This document shows positions 16,651 through 23,998 of a DNA stretch of 52,401 nucleotides, in pieces. Numbering within the stretch: position 1 is the first letter of the stretch; each line of letters starts with the position of its first letter. This DNA comes from Lentisalinibacter sp037382365 (GTDB taxonomy: Bacteria > Pseudomonadota > Gammaproteobacteria > Steroidobacterales > Woeseiaceae): the NCBI GenBank assembly GCA_037382365.1, contig JARRPZ010000014.1, forward strand, positions 1 through 52,401, written 5' to 3'. A program made the translations under genes and the position numbers. Under the pieces are notes generated by a model. It was given only the letters and a program-made list of their open reading frames with translations. It searched no databases and had not been told where the DNA came from.

Positions 16651-17873
16651 CGGAGGGGTACTCCGCGCGAGAGTCTGGGCAGTCGACCCGCGAGCCCCAT
16701 GGTGTGGCGCGCGAATGCGCGTTTGGCGCCCGGCAGCAAATCGAGGCCGAGCATGCCGATGCCCCGTGCCGCCCGGGCCGTATCCCGCTCACTCCCGAAC
16801 AGGCGCACCAGACCGTCAGTGAATCCCACCACTTTGCGCTGATCGGAGCGGCGCCATGCCGCGTACCGCGCCAGAAGCTCCGGGCTGCCCGGATCACGGG
16901 CCTGCTCCAGTGCTTCCGCCAGCAGATCGGCGAGGGCCGCAACGTCGCGCATGCCGAGGTTGTAGCCCTGTCCCGCCACCGGATGCAGGCCGTGAGCCGC
17001 ATTACCGATGACGACCGTGCGGCCCGCGCTCAGTCGATCCGCCCGGGTCAGTGCCAGCGGATAGGCGACCCGCTTTCCGACCCGGCTCAGCCGGCCCAGC
17101 CGCCATCCGAAGACCTCCTGAAATGTCGTGAGGAAATCGTCGTCGCCGAGCTCCATCGCCGCTTCCGCCTTCTTCGGTGGCAGCGTCCATACGAATGCGC
17201 TGCGCCCCTCCGTGAACGGCAGCAGGGCCACCGGGCCGTCCACGGTGAATCGTTCGTAGGCGACGTTCTCGTGGGGCCGTGACGTCGCGAGATTGCCGGT
17301 GATCGCCACCTGGTCGTACGGTCTTTCCTCGAGCCCGATACCGACGGCCGAACGCACCGTCGACCTCGCACCGTCGGCGGCTACCAGCAGCGATGCCCGC
17401 AGTCGCTCCTCGCCTTCATCGCTGTGCATCACGGTCGCGGTCACGTCAGCTTCCGTCTGCTCGACGCGGGTGATCCGGGCCGGTCGATAGAGAACCGGAC
17501 CGCCGTCTCCGGTCAGACTCCCGAGGAGGGTCTGTCCCAGCACCCGGTTCACCACCACGTAGCCGAGCGCCTGAACATGCTGCTCTGCCGCATCGATGCG
17601 GCACAGGCCGAAACTGCCGCGGTCGGATACGTGTATGGCGCGGATGGGCGTCGCGGACTCGGCGATCGCCGACCACAGGCCCATCGCGGTGAAGGCTCGC
17701 TGGCTCGCCCGGGACAGCGCCGTCGAACGGTCGTCGAAACTCGGCTGAGCGGCAGCGCCCGGCAGCACCGGTTCGACGACAGCAACGCGCATGCCGAGCG
17801 GCGCCACCGCGCGCGCGAGACTGGCGCCGATCATCCCGCCGCCCGCGATGATGATGTCGTATCGTTTCGTCAC
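16647..17873 (-). CDS. ubiH: 2-octaprenyl-6-methoxyphenol hydroxylase
   Basis: The 408-residue FAD monooxygenase acts in ubiquinone synthesis. Its motifs are IIIAGGGMIGASLARAVAP, VAADGARSTVRSAVGIGL and VVIGNAAHGLHPVAGQGYNLGMRDVAAL. The GNAA variant of the second FAD motif is characteristic of UbiH, including the E. coli enzyme, so it is not a lost residue. The start lies 4 nt after pepP and the end overlaps ubiI by 4 nt. It belongs to the ygfB-pepP-ubiH-ubiI operon, with coq7 about 8 kb away supplying a later ring hydroxylation. Confidence 0.95.
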   Translation of the reverse strand: MTKRYDIIIAGGGMIGASLARAVAPLGMRVAVVEPVLPGAAAQPSFDDRSTALSRASQRAFTAMGLWSAIAESATPIRAIHVSDRGSFGLCRIDAAEQHVQALGYVVVNRVLGQTLLGSLTGDGGPVLYRPARITRVEQTEADVTATVMHSDEGEERLRASLLVAADGARSTVRSAVGIGLEERPYDQVAITGNLATSRPHENVAYERFTVDGPVALLPFTEGRSAFVWTLPPKKAEAAMELGDDDFLTTFQEVFGWRLGRLSRVGKRVAYPLALTRADRLSAGRTVVIGNAAHGLHPVAGQGYNLGMRDVAALADLLAEALEQARDPGSPELLARYAAWRRSDQRKVVGFTDGLVRLFGSERDTARAARGIGMLGLDLLPGAKRAFARHTMGLAGRLPRLSRGVPLR

Positions 17874-17877
17874 TGCA

Positions 17878-19182
17878 TTACCCGGAGGCCATCAGCGCCT
17901 CGATCTCGTCCGGGTCCTTCGCAAGCCCCTTGGACAGCACATCAGGATCGCCGCGCGTCACGGCCACATCGTCCTCGATCCGCACACCGATTCCCGCGAA
18001 CCGCTTCGGCACGCCCCGTCCGGGTGCGATATAGATGCCCGGCTCCACGGTGGTGACCATGCCCGGCTCCAGTACCCGCCATTCGTCTCCCACCTTGTAA
18101 TCGCCAACATCGTGCACGTCCATGCCGAGCCAGTGACCGGTACGATGCATGAAGAACTGACGATAGGCCTGATCTTTCAGCAGCCGCGGCAGCGTCCCCT
18201 CCAGCAGCTTCAGCTTCTTCAGTCCCTTCGTGATCACCCGGGTCGCGGCGTCGTGAGGATCGTTCCAGTGATTCCCCGCGCGTGTCTTGTCGATGGCGGC
18301 GAGCTGGGCTTCGAGGACGATTTCGTAGACCGCCCTCTGTTCCGGGCTGAATCGTCCGTTCACCGGGAAGGTACGGGTGACGTCGGAAGCGTAATAGTCG
18401 TGCTCGCATCCGGCGTCGATGAGCAGCAGATCGCCATCCGCCAGTTCAGCGGCGTTCTCGGTGTAATGCAGTACGCACGCGTTCTCGCCACCACCCACGA
18501 TCGGCGGATAGGATGGCTCCGACCGATGCCGGCGGAACTCGTGCAGGAACTCCGCTTCGATTTCGTATTCGCGCATGCCCGGCCGGGTCACACGCATCGC
18601 ACGCTTGTGCGCCGCGACGGCAATGCGCGCAGCCTTGCGCATGGCGGCGATCTCGGCGCGACTCTTGTAGAGACGCATGTCGTGCAGCAGATGATCCAGG
18701 GCGACGAACTCCTGGGGAGTGTGCCCCCCGAGCTTCACCATGCGCCTCAGCGTGTTCACCCACTCCGTCACTCGCTGATCGAAGTCCGGGTAGATACCCA
18801 TGGTGTAGAAAACACGCGTTTTGGACTCCATGAGACCGGGCAGGATGTCGTCAATGTCCGAGATCGGGAAGGCATCGTCGGCCCCATAGCACTCGACCGC
18901 CCCGGCCGTGCCCGAACGGCGCCCGTCCCACTGCTCGCGTTCCGGATCCCTTTCCCGGCAGAACAGAACGAATTCGCCCTGCTTGCGCTCCGGGACCAGC
19001 GCGGCCACCGCCTGAGGCTCCGGGAAGCCGGTGAGGTAGTAGAAGTCGCTGTCCTGTCTGAAGCCGAACTCGACGTCCCGACTGCGCTGCCGCTGGGGCG
19101 CGGCAGGCAGGATGGCGATCGCATCGCGACCCATCATCCGCATCAGCTGTCTGCGGCGTCTCGCAAATTCCTTCGGATTCAT
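17878..19182 (-). CDS. pepP: Xaa-Pro aminopeptidase
   Basis: This 434-residue M24-family metallopeptidase removes N-terminal residues preceding proline. The dimetal ligands can be seen in order: two Asp in LLIDAGCEHDYYASDVTRTFP, His in RTGHWLGMDVHDVG, Glu in TTVEPGIYIAPG and Glu in GVRIEDDVAVT. The N-terminal creatinase-like domain includes FGFRQDSDFYYLTGFPEP. The ATG at 19182 (MNPKEFARRR) has AGGA upstream, and this start matches family length. It lies between ygfB and ubiH, as in E. coli. Confidence 0.96.
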   Translation of the reverse strand: MNPKEFARRRRQLMRMMGRDAIAILPAAPQRQRSRDVEFGFRQDSDFYYLTGFPEPQAVAALVPERKQGEFVLFCRERDPEREQWDGRRSGTAGAVECYGADDAFPISDIDDILPGLMESKTRVFYTMGIYPDFDQRVTEWVNTLRRMVKLGGHTPQEFVALDHLLHDMRLYKSRAEIAAMRKAARIAVAAHKRAMRVTRPGMREYEIEAEFLHEFRRHRSEPSYPPIVGGGENACVLHYTENAAELADGDLLLIDAGCEHDYYASDVTRTFPVNGRFSPEQRAVYEIVLEAQLAAIDKTRAGNHWNDPHDAATRVITKGLKKLKLLEGTLPRLLKDQAYRQFFMHRTGHWLGMDVHDVGDYKVGDEWRVLEPGMVTTVEPGIYIAPGRGVPKRFAGIGVRIEDDVAVTRGDPDVLSKGLAKDPDEIEALMASG

Positions 19183-19262
19183 AAGAGTCCTGTCGTGGCT
19201 GGCAATGGCGCCCGGTGGGGCGGGTTCCGCATTGTACCGGAGCAAGCAGTCCGTGCCCGGCG

Positions 19263-19856
19263 CTACTGCAACCCTGCAGGTGCGCCGTGACGATCACTGC
19301 GCAGGGGCGCGAGTTCCAGGTAGAACAGTTGCGCCGCAACGCGCAGGTACTCGACCAGTTCGGCATAGGCCTGTTCGTCTTGCTCTGCGCCTTCTTCGTC
19401 TTCCCCAACGGCAGCACGGGTAATCTCGGTGAGGTCCTCCATCAGTTCGGCGAGCGGCTCTTCCTGCAGGCGGGCAGCCAGGCCGGACCGTCGCCCCGCC
19501 TCCCCGAGGCCATGCAGAAACCCCTGGGCCCACAGTGCGATGGCCTCGACGCGATCCGTCAGCGGCTCGCCGTCGGCAGGCAACAGCGGGCCGAACGTGA
19601 AGTCGGGATCCTCCAGCTGGCCCGCCGTTTCCATGGCGAATGAGAGCAGCGCATCCTCTGCACCGGTCGGCGCGGCCGGCGGTTCCTCCTCGAGCATGGC
19701 ATCCAGCCAGTAGCGACCGGCGCGGCTGCCGTGCAGGCAGATCAGGCTGCTCAGTGTCCCATGCGCTTCCGCGGCGTCACAGGGAGCGCCAACGGCGATC
19801 AGCGTCCTCTCGAGTCTGGCATGCCCTTCGCCGGGCGCTTCGGCAGTATTGGACAT
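19263..19856 (-). CDS. ygfB: YgfB / UPF0149-family protein
   Basis: The 197-residue acidic protein has family blocks AHGTLSSLICL, the helical WAQGFLHGLGEAG and EQAYAELVEYLRVAAQLFYLEL. It heads the ygfB-pepP-ubiH-ubiI operon in the standard order. In Pseudomonas YgfB has been linked to transcriptional control of beta-lactam resistance; whether that applies here is unknown. The ATG at 19856 has GGAG 6 nt upstream; an in-frame ATG at 19868 would add four residues. Divergent from the zapB-like gene, it shares a gap of about 117 nt with it. Confidence 0.9.
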   Translation of the reverse strand: MSNTAEAPGEGHARLERTLIAVGAPCDAAEAHGTLSSLICLHGSRAGRYWLDAMLEEEPPAAPTGAEDALLSFAMETAGQLEDPDFTFGPLLPADGEPLTDRVEAIALWAQGFLHGLGEAGRRSGLAARLQEEPLAELMEDLTEITRAAVGEDEEGAEQDEQAYAELVEYLRVAAQLFYLELAPLRSDRHGAPAGLQ

Positions 19857-19938
19857 CGTGCACTCCATCACATCCCCGCTCTGGACCGGAATGCTAGCAC
19901 CGTGCCTCCCGGGCTGCCCCGATCCGTGACTCAGTCGA

Positions 19939-19967
19939 TTGACCGGACCGGCATGCATAACTATATT
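19939..19967 (+). promoter_or_regulatory. Sigma70 promoter of the zapB-like gene, start point at the ATG
   Basis: A -35 TTGACC (19939-19944) and a -10 TATATT (19962-19967) are exactly 17 bp apart. The usual start point, seven bases beyond the -10 box, is 19974, which is the A of the start ATG. The promoter is near consensus and predicts a leaderless mRNA. Confidence 0.65.
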
Positions 19968-19973
19968 GAGAGC

Positions 19974-20204
19974 ATGACTGAACAGGCACATCAGACATTC
20001 GCGCACGAACTGAAGCGTCTCGAGAAGCGTCTCGACGAACTCCTCGCGGTCTGCAACGAGCTTCGCGAGGAGAACCGTTCTCTGCGGCAGCGTCAGGATA
20101 CGCTGACCGAAGAACGGGCCGGTCTGCTTCAGAAGAATGAGCAGGTCAGGGCGCGGGTCGAAGCCATGATAGGACGTCTCAAATCGATGGAGCACGGCGC
20201 GTAA
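19974..20204 (+). CDS. ZapB/TIGR02449-like coiled-coil cell division protein
   Basis: The 76-residue protein is almost entirely one charged coiled coil (ELKRLEKRLDELLAVCNELR through EERAGLLQKNEQVRARVEAM). It resembles the small ZapB-like/TIGR02449 proteins found just upstream of zapA in pseudomonads and relatives, which stabilise the Z ring with ZapA. The ATG at 19974 lies at the predicted transcript start. An in-frame ATG at 19953 falls between the -35 and -10 boxes and so is unlikely. zapA follows after 21 nt. Confidence 0.82.
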   Translation: MTEQAHQTFAHELKRLEKRLDELLAVCNELREENRSLRQRQDTLTEERAGLLQKNEQVRARVEAMIGRLKSMEHGA

Positions 20205-20225
20205 TCGCCACGCGGGGTCACGGGA

Positions 20226-20540
20226 ATGGACGAGATGTATGCGCATGTCAGCGTGCGGATCCTGGAGAAGGAATATCAGGTATCCTGCCCTGCCAGCGAA
20301 CGGACCGACCTGCTGGACAGCGCCGAATTGCTAAATTCGCAGATGAAAGACATCCGGGACAGCGGTAAGGTCGTGGGGACGGATCGAATCGCCGTCATGG
20401 CCGCACTCAATATGGCGAACGAATTGATCAAGGCGCGGACCCGGGATGATGCGCTCGAAGGCAATGTCGCGGGACGCCTGCGGGCACTTTCCGATCGCGT
20501 AGAGGCCGCACTGGGCGACAGTCGCCAGCTCGACCTCTGA
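20226..20540 (+). CDS. zapA: Cell division protein ZapA
   Basis: The 104-residue protein binds FtsZ and bundles its filaments. The N-terminal globular part (HVSVRILEKEYQVSCP) and the central VMAALNMANELIKAR helix match ZapA, and a coiled-coil tail follows. It is followed by 6S RNA and fau, the conserved zapA-ssrS-fau order. GGGA lies directly upstream of the ATG. It is probably co-transcribed with the zapB-like gene. Confidence 0.95.
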   Translation: MDEMYAHVSVRILEKEYQVSCPASERTDLLDSAELLNSQMKDIRDSGKVVGTDRIAVMAALNMANELIKARTRDDALEGNVAGRLRALSDRVEAALGDSRQLDL

Positions 20541-20573
20541 TCGGCAGCCGCGCTAGCGGCGTATTTTACGGTT

Positions 20574-20765
20574 ACGGCACCTCCTGCAGTGTTCGACACC
20601 GGCTGGGAAGCCTTTCGACCCTAACTATTAACCTTGGGGTCATAGTCTGAAGGCAACATTGCGCAGATCCGTATTTTTAGCGGAAAGCCTGCGTTGTCTC
20701 GGCCGACCCCACCTTACGCTCTGGTTCGAGAGCGACGGCTGGTGACGGCACAGGCGGGAGGTGCC
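20574..20765 (+). ncRNA. ssrS: 6S RNA
   Basis: A roughly 190-nt segment between zapA and fau, the classic ssrS site, is closed by a perfect 9-bp terminal stem GGCACCTCC (20576-20584) / GGAGGTGCC (20757-20765). The 5' arm continues with the 6S-typical TGCAGTGTTCG. The long imperfect rod with a central bubble is consistent with an open-promoter mimic that binds sigma70 RNA polymerase. A -10-like TATTTT (20562-20567) puts the start near 20574. Exact ends are estimated. Confidence 0.88.
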
Positions 20766-20792
20766 ACTTTCCTTCCAATCGCGAGTCCGCCG

Positions 20793-21374
20793 ATGCGAGC
20801 AGCACGAGAGGACTGCAGACGTGCCGGCCGTCTGGCCCGGCGCGCTCTGGAGCCGGCCGAACGTGTGCGGGCCGGCGACCGAATAGAGTCGCATCTGGCT
20901 GCCAGTTCATTGTGGCATGCCGCCGGCCGCGTAGGACTCTATTTTGCGCGCGGCGCCGAAGTGGATCTGTCCCGTCTCGCCCTGCGCGCTTTCGCCACAG
21001 CCAAGATCGTGCATGTGCCCGTGGTCGGTCGCCGGGGAAGAATGCGGTTCGCCAGAGTGCATCCGGATTCGCGACTGTGCCTCAATCGGTTCGGTATCCT
21101 GGAACCTGAATCGCCTCCTGAGTACGCCCCCGCGCGCTCCCTCGATCTCGTCATCACGCCGCTCGTCGCATTCGACGACGATGGCAATCGGATCGGTATG
21201 GGAGCGGGCTATTACGACAGGTGCTTTCGGTTTCTGCGTCATCGAACACGATGGGTCCGACCGAAACTCGTCGGTGCAGCATTCTCCTGCCAGCGGTTGA
21301 ACAGCATCCCCGCTGCACCCTGGGATGTGCCGCTGTTTGCGATCGCAACGGAAGAAGGCTTCGTTCGCTTCTGA
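20793..21374 (+). CDS. fau: 5-formyltetrahydrofolate cyclo-ligase
   Basis: The 193-residue protein converts 5-formyl-THF to methenyl-THF with ATP. Motifs include the N-terminal basic MRAAREDCRRAGRLARRAL, the substrate-site LDLVITPLVAFDDDGNRIGM and GMGAGYYDRCFRFL. The ATG at 20793 lies 27 nt after the 6S RNA, in the usual zapA-ssrS-fau order. 6S RNA and fau are often one primary transcript. The enzyme fits with the glycine cleavage operon, whose folate side products it recycles. Confidence 0.93.
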   Translation: MRAAREDCRRAGRLARRALEPAERVRAGDRIESHLAASSLWHAAGRVGLYFARGAEVDLSRLALRAFATAKIVHVPVVGRRGRMRFARVHPDSRLCLNRFGILEPESPPEYAPARSLDLVITPLVAFDDDGNRIGMGAGYYDRCFRFLRHRTRWVRPKLVGAAFSCQRLNSIPAAPWDVPLFAIATEEGFVRF

Positions 21375-21408
21375 CTTTTGTCGTACGGGCGACGGTTGAG
21401 ACGTGTCC

Positions 21409-21422
21409 NNNNNNNNNNNNNN
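21409..21422. other. Assembly gap (14 N)
   Basis: Fourteen undetermined bases lie between fau and the H1-like gene. True length is unknown. The flanking stretches 21375-21408 and 21423-21443 show no gene. The promoter region of the H1-like gene lies just to the right. Confidence 0.99.
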
Positions 21423-21443
21423 CTTTATATACAGCACGAGTGT

Positions 21444-21473
21444 TTGCTGGAATTTTCAGTGTTTATGTATATA
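21444..21473 (+). promoter_or_regulatory. Probable promoter of the H1-like gene
   Basis: TTGCTG (21444-21449) and TATATA (21468-21473) are 18 bp apart in an AT-rich stretch that stands out from the GC-rich surroundings. TATACT at 21470-21475 is an alternative -10. A palindrome GTATATAC lies at 21467-21474. The leader to the ATG would be about 28 nt. Confidence 0.5.
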
Positions 21474-21507
21474 CTCAACGCCGGGTACCCCGACACGGAG
21501 ATAACAC

Positions 21508-21879
21508 ATGGCTACCAGAGCTAGTTCGAAAAAGAAGAAGACGACGCGAAAGAAAAGCGCGTCGAAGCGCAAGACGACTGCGCGAAAGACAGCATCGAAG
21601 AAAAAGGTTTCGAAGAAGAAAGCCACTGCGCGTAGAAAGACGGCGGCGAAGAAGCGCACCGTGAAGAAGAAGACCAAGAAGAAGGCTGCGAAGAAGAAGC
21701 GCACCGCCAAGAAAAAGACGAAGAAGAAGGCTGCCAAGAAGAAGGCTGCGAAGAAGAAGCGCACCGCCAAGAAGAAGACCAAGAAGAAGGCCAAGAAGAA
21801 GGCTGCGAAGAAGAAGCGCACCACCAAGAGGAAGACCAAGAAGAAGGCTTCCCGCAAGAAAGTAAGCCGCAAGCGCTGA
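21508..21879 (+). CDS. Lysine-rich histone H1-like protein
   Basis: The 123-residue protein consists almost only of Lys, Ala, Thr, Arg and Ser, with about half lysine, and has no acidic residue. It opens MATRASSKKKKTTRKKSASK and then repeats KKKTKKKAAKKKRT-type units. Such tails resemble eukaryotic H1 C-termini, chlamydial Hc2 and pseudomonad AlgP. They bind DNA without sequence specificity and compact or regulate the nucleoid. The Shine-Dalgarno GGAG lies 7 nt before the ATG. Repeat number often varies between strains. The exact role here is inferred from composition only. Confidence 0.85.
   Translation: MATRASSKKKKTTRKKSASKRKTTARKTASKKKVSKKKATARRKTAAKKRTVKKKTKKKAAKKKRTAKKKTKKKAAKKKAAKKKRTAKKKTKKKAKKKAAKKKRTTKRKTKKKASRKKVSRKR
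21664..21846 (+). repeat. In-frame tandem repeat in the H1-like gene
   Basis: About four imperfect copies encode KKKTKKKA-(n)-KKKRT units (residues 53-66, 68-86, 88-105 and a partial 107-113). The DNA copies share long AAGAAGAAG and GCGCACCGCC stretches. Unit length varies by insertion of KKAA blocks, suggesting expansion by slippage or recombination. Confidence 0.85.
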
Positions 21880-21892
21880 GTGCAGTGGGAAA

Positions 21893-21973
21893 CGGTAACT
21901 AGTTTACCGGTCGCCGAGTTACGGCGATGGATTTCCGACTCGAGGAATGTGCCCGCTACCGCGGGCACATTCC
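21893..21973 (+). terminator. Three successive hairpins after the H1-like gene
   Basis: Three perfect dyads stand in a row. CGGTAA-CTAGT-TTACCG is at 21893-21909. TCGCCG-AGTTA-CGGCGA is at 21911-21927. A 13-bp stem GGAATGTGCCCGC with loop TACC is at 21944-21973. None has a T tract. The third is strong enough to stop or stabilise a transcript end. The rest of the gap to rpiA (21974-22083) holds a weaker CCGGC-GCCGG dyad and no gene that I can support. Confidence 0.5.
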
Positions 21974-22083
21974 GTTCCGGGACGCGGTGGCGCATACTCC
22001 GGTACGTCATGAGGCGACACCCCGGCCGCTAAGCCGGCGACGGGAACAGAATCGACCGCAGTCGAAGAGGTCCTATCCGTACT

Positions 22084-22743
22084 ATGGATCAGACAGAGAA
22101 GAAACGTCAGGCCGCACGGGCCGCACTCGAACATATCGAGATAGGGACGTCGCTCGGCGTCGGCACGGGCTCTACGGTCAACGAGTTCATCGAGCTCTTG
22201 CCGCAGGTTGCCGACCGACTGACCAGCGTCGTGTCGAGTTCCAGCGAGACGACGGAGAGGCTCCGCTCGAAAGGCATATCGGTTCAACAACTCAACAGTG
22301 TCGGCGACGTCGATCTCTACATCGACGGCGCGGATGAAGCCACCAAACATCTGCAATTGACGAAAGGAGGTGGCGGCGCATTGACCCGCGAGAAAGTCAT
22401 CGCAGCGGCATCGCGCAAGTTCGTCTGCATCATCGACGATTCCAAACTCGTCGGCATGCTCGGGTCATTCCCGCTACCGGTAGAGGTGATACCGATGGCT
22501 CAGTCGTACATCGCGCGCCAGATCATCAAGTACCGCGGGCAACCGATCTGGCGGGAGAACTTCGAGACGGAGAATGGCAATCACATCATCGACATTCACA
22601 ATCTGTCGATCGTGAATCCGGTGGAGTTCGAGACACGATTCAACCAGCTGCCGGGCGTGGTCACCGTTGGACTGTTCGCGCATCGGCCAGCCGACGTGCT
22701 GTTGGTGGCAGGACGGGACGGCGTACGTACGATGCAGCGCTGA
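22084..22743 (+). CDS. rpiA: Ribose-5-phosphate isomerase A
   Basis: The 219-residue enzyme interconverts ribose-5-phosphate and ribulose-5-phosphate in the pentose phosphate pathway. Active-site motifs are GVGTGSTVNEF, the acidic loop DLYIDGADEA and the KGGGGALTREK lysine loop. Length is standard. The best Shine-Dalgarno (AGAGG at 22066-22070) lies 13 nt before the ATG, rather far. In E. coli rpiA also sits near the fau locus, and the next pentose-pathway gene here is rpe at 26.3 kb. Confidence 0.96.
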   Translation: MDQTEKKRQAARAALEHIEIGTSLGVGTGSTVNEFIELLPQVADRLTSVVSSSSETTERLRSKGISVQQLNSVGDVDLYIDGADEATKHLQLTKGGGGALTREKVIAAASRKFVCIIDDSKLVGMLGSFPLPVEVIPMAQSYIARQIIKYRGQPIWRENFETENGNHIIDIHNLSIVNPVEFETRFNQLPGVVTVGLFAHRPADVLLVAGRDGVRTMQR

Positions 22744-22780
22744 GCTGCAGCCTGCGGGTGGCGCGTGCCGTCGCCGAAAA

Positions 22781-22811
22781 CGAAAGGGCCCCGTTCTCCG
22801 GGGCCCTTTCG
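22781..22811 (-). terminator. Intrinsic terminator after tRNA-Gln
   Basis: A perfect 12-bp stem CGAAAGGGCCCC / GGGGCCCTTTCG has a 7-nt loop. On the minus strand it is followed by TTTT, which fits termination of the rplM-rpsI-tRNA transcript. On the plus strand the tail is weak, though it may also serve rpiA, whose stop is 38 nt upstream. Confidence 0.85.
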
Positions 22812-22815
22812 TATC

Positions 22816-22889
22816 TGGCTGGGGGACCAGGATTCGAACCTGGGTTCTCGGAGTCAGAGTCCGATGTCCTACCGCTAGACGATCCCCCA
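22816..22889 (-). tRNA. tRNA-Gln (anticodon CTG)
   Basis: The 74-nt cloverleaf has acceptor stem TGGGGGA / TCCCCCA with the U1-A72 pair typical of tRNA-Gln. The D arm contains TAGCGGTAGGA. The anticodon stem TCGGA/TCCGA has loop CTCTGAC (anticodon CTG), and the T arm contains GGTTCGAATCC. CCA is encoded at 22818-22816. The 5' end is only 17 nt from the rpsI stop, so it is probably processed from the ribosomal protein transcript. Confidence 0.96.
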
Positions 22890-22906
22890 AGTAAGGATGG
22901 CGTCGA

Positions 22907-23299
22907 TCAGCGCTTCGAGAACTGCGTGGCCCGGCGCGCCTTGCGCAGACCGACTTTCTTGCGCTCCACCTCGCGTGCGTCGCGCGTCACGAAGCCGGCC
23001 TTGCGCAGACCCGGGCGCAGACTCTCGTCATAGTCCATGAGCGCCCGTGTCAGTCCATGGCGGATTGCGCCTGCCTGGCCGGTCGTGCCGCCGCCGGCGA
23101 CGGACACATCCACGTCGAAACGATCGTCCAGCTTCGTCAACTCGAGCGGTTGGCGCACGATCATACGCGCCGTCTCGCGGCCGAAGAATTCGTCCAGCGG
23201 CCGCTTGTTGACGGTGATCCTGCCCTCGCCGGGCTTCAGGAATACCCGGGCCGTGGACGTCTTGCGCCGCCCGGTACCGTAGAACTGCATGTCATTCAT
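22907..23299 (-). CDS. rpsI: Small ribosomal subunit protein S9
   Basis: The 130-residue protein matches S9 from the start (YGTGRRKTSTARVFLKPGEG) to the basic tail (RKKVGLRKARRATQFSKR), which reaches the P-site tRNA. The start ATG at 23299 (MNDMQFYGTG) has AGGTGG upstream; this gives exactly the E. coli length. It follows rplM after 25 nt and is followed by tRNA-Gln after 17 nt. Confidence 0.98.
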   Translation of the reverse strand: MNDMQFYGTGRRKTSTARVFLKPGEGRITVNKRPLDEFFGRETARMIVRQPLELTKLDDRFDVDVSVAGGGTTGQAGAIRHGLTRALMDYDESLRPGLRKAGFVTRDAREVERKKVGLRKARRATQFSKR

Positions 23300-23324
23300 C
23301 TGGAATCCACCTCTTCCGGCCGGC

Positions 23325-23753
23325 TCAGAGCTCGAGCTCGATCGGCTGCTGCGCACCGTGCTGGTGCTCCGGCCCGGCGTATACCTTTAGCTTGCCGAGC
23401 ATCTTACGGCCGAGCGAGTTCTTGGGGAGCATCCCTTTCACCGCTGAATGGATCACCCGCTCCGGCGCTTTCTCCAGCATCTGCTCGAGCGAACGGGACT
23501 TCAGGTTCCCGATGTAGCCCGTGTGATGATGGTACATCTTGTCTTTCAATTTGTTACCCGTAACGCGGATCTTCTCAGCGTTGACCACGATCAGATAATC
23601 GCCGGTATCGACGTGAGGGGTATAGTCCGGCTTGTGCTTGCCACGCAGCCGGCGCGCCAGCTCGGCCGCGAGCCGGCCGAGGGTCTTTCCGGTGGCGTCC
23701 ACGACGTACCAGTCGCGGCGGACTTCATCCGGTTTCGCAGAGAAGGTCTTCAT
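23325..23753 (-). CDS. rplM: Large ribosomal subunit protein L13
   Basis: The 142-residue protein opens MKTFSAKP and contains RDWYVVDATGKTLGRLA, HVDTGDYLIVVNAEKIRVTG and the HHHTGYIGNLKSRS block of L13. The ATG at 23753 gives the standard length; an in-frame ATG at 23759 would add two residues. It is the first gene of rplM-rpsI-tRNA-Gln, behind a near-consensus promoter and a leader of about 118 nt. Confidence 0.98.
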   Translation of the reverse strand: MKTFSAKPDEVRRDWYVVDATGKTLGRLAAELARRLRGKHKPDYTPHVDTGDYLIVVNAEKIRVTGNKLKDKMYHHHTGYIGNLKSRSLEQMLEKAPERVIHSAVKGMLPKNSLGRKMLGKLKVYAGPEHQHGAQQPIELEL

Positions 23754-23878
23754 CGGCATTACTCGATAATGAAATTGAATCTCGTCGGCGAAAGCGCATT
23801 CGGTAACGCCCCGGGGGCGCGCCGCGCCGCCATGGGGTCGCCACGCAGGATGCTCGTTCGGACGACGAAAAGCAGAGA

Positions 23879-23907
23879 ATTATAGCCCTCGATTCCTGGC
23901 GATGCAA
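23879..23907 (-). promoter_or_regulatory. Strong sigma70 promoter of rplM-rpsI
   Basis: On the minus strand TTGCAT (23907-23902) and a perfect TATAAT (23884-23879) are exactly 17 bp apart. The predicted start is near 23872, leaving a GC-rich leader of about 118 nt before rplM. The leader could hold an autoregulatory structure; I see no known motif. Confidence 0.8.
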
Positions 23908-23998
23908 CGCTGACTACCCGGCCTTCGCGTGCACTCGCCACCGCCCCGGCACCGCCCGCGGTCACCGGACGCATTGCCAATCGGCCGGGATCAGCGCC

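Noticed and set aside
17791..19290. A 499-codon open frame opposite pepP
   Set aside because: It is antisense to pepP, whose metal ligands are intact.
21664..21846. A possible CRISPR-like array
   Set aside because: The repeats are in frame, abut each other and encode lysine-rich units; there are no spacers.
21456..22010. A 184-codon Phe/Leu/Val-rich frame opposite the H1-like gene that looks like a membrane protein
   Set aside because: AAG codons read backwards give CTT and shifted TTC, so lysine runs become phenylalanine/leucine runs. No start signal or conserved pattern supports it.
22005..22080. A possible riboswitch (guanidine/ykkC-like ACGGGAACAG stretch) upstream of rpiA
   Set aside because: The conserved blocks and pairing of that class are not present, and rpiA is not a typical target.
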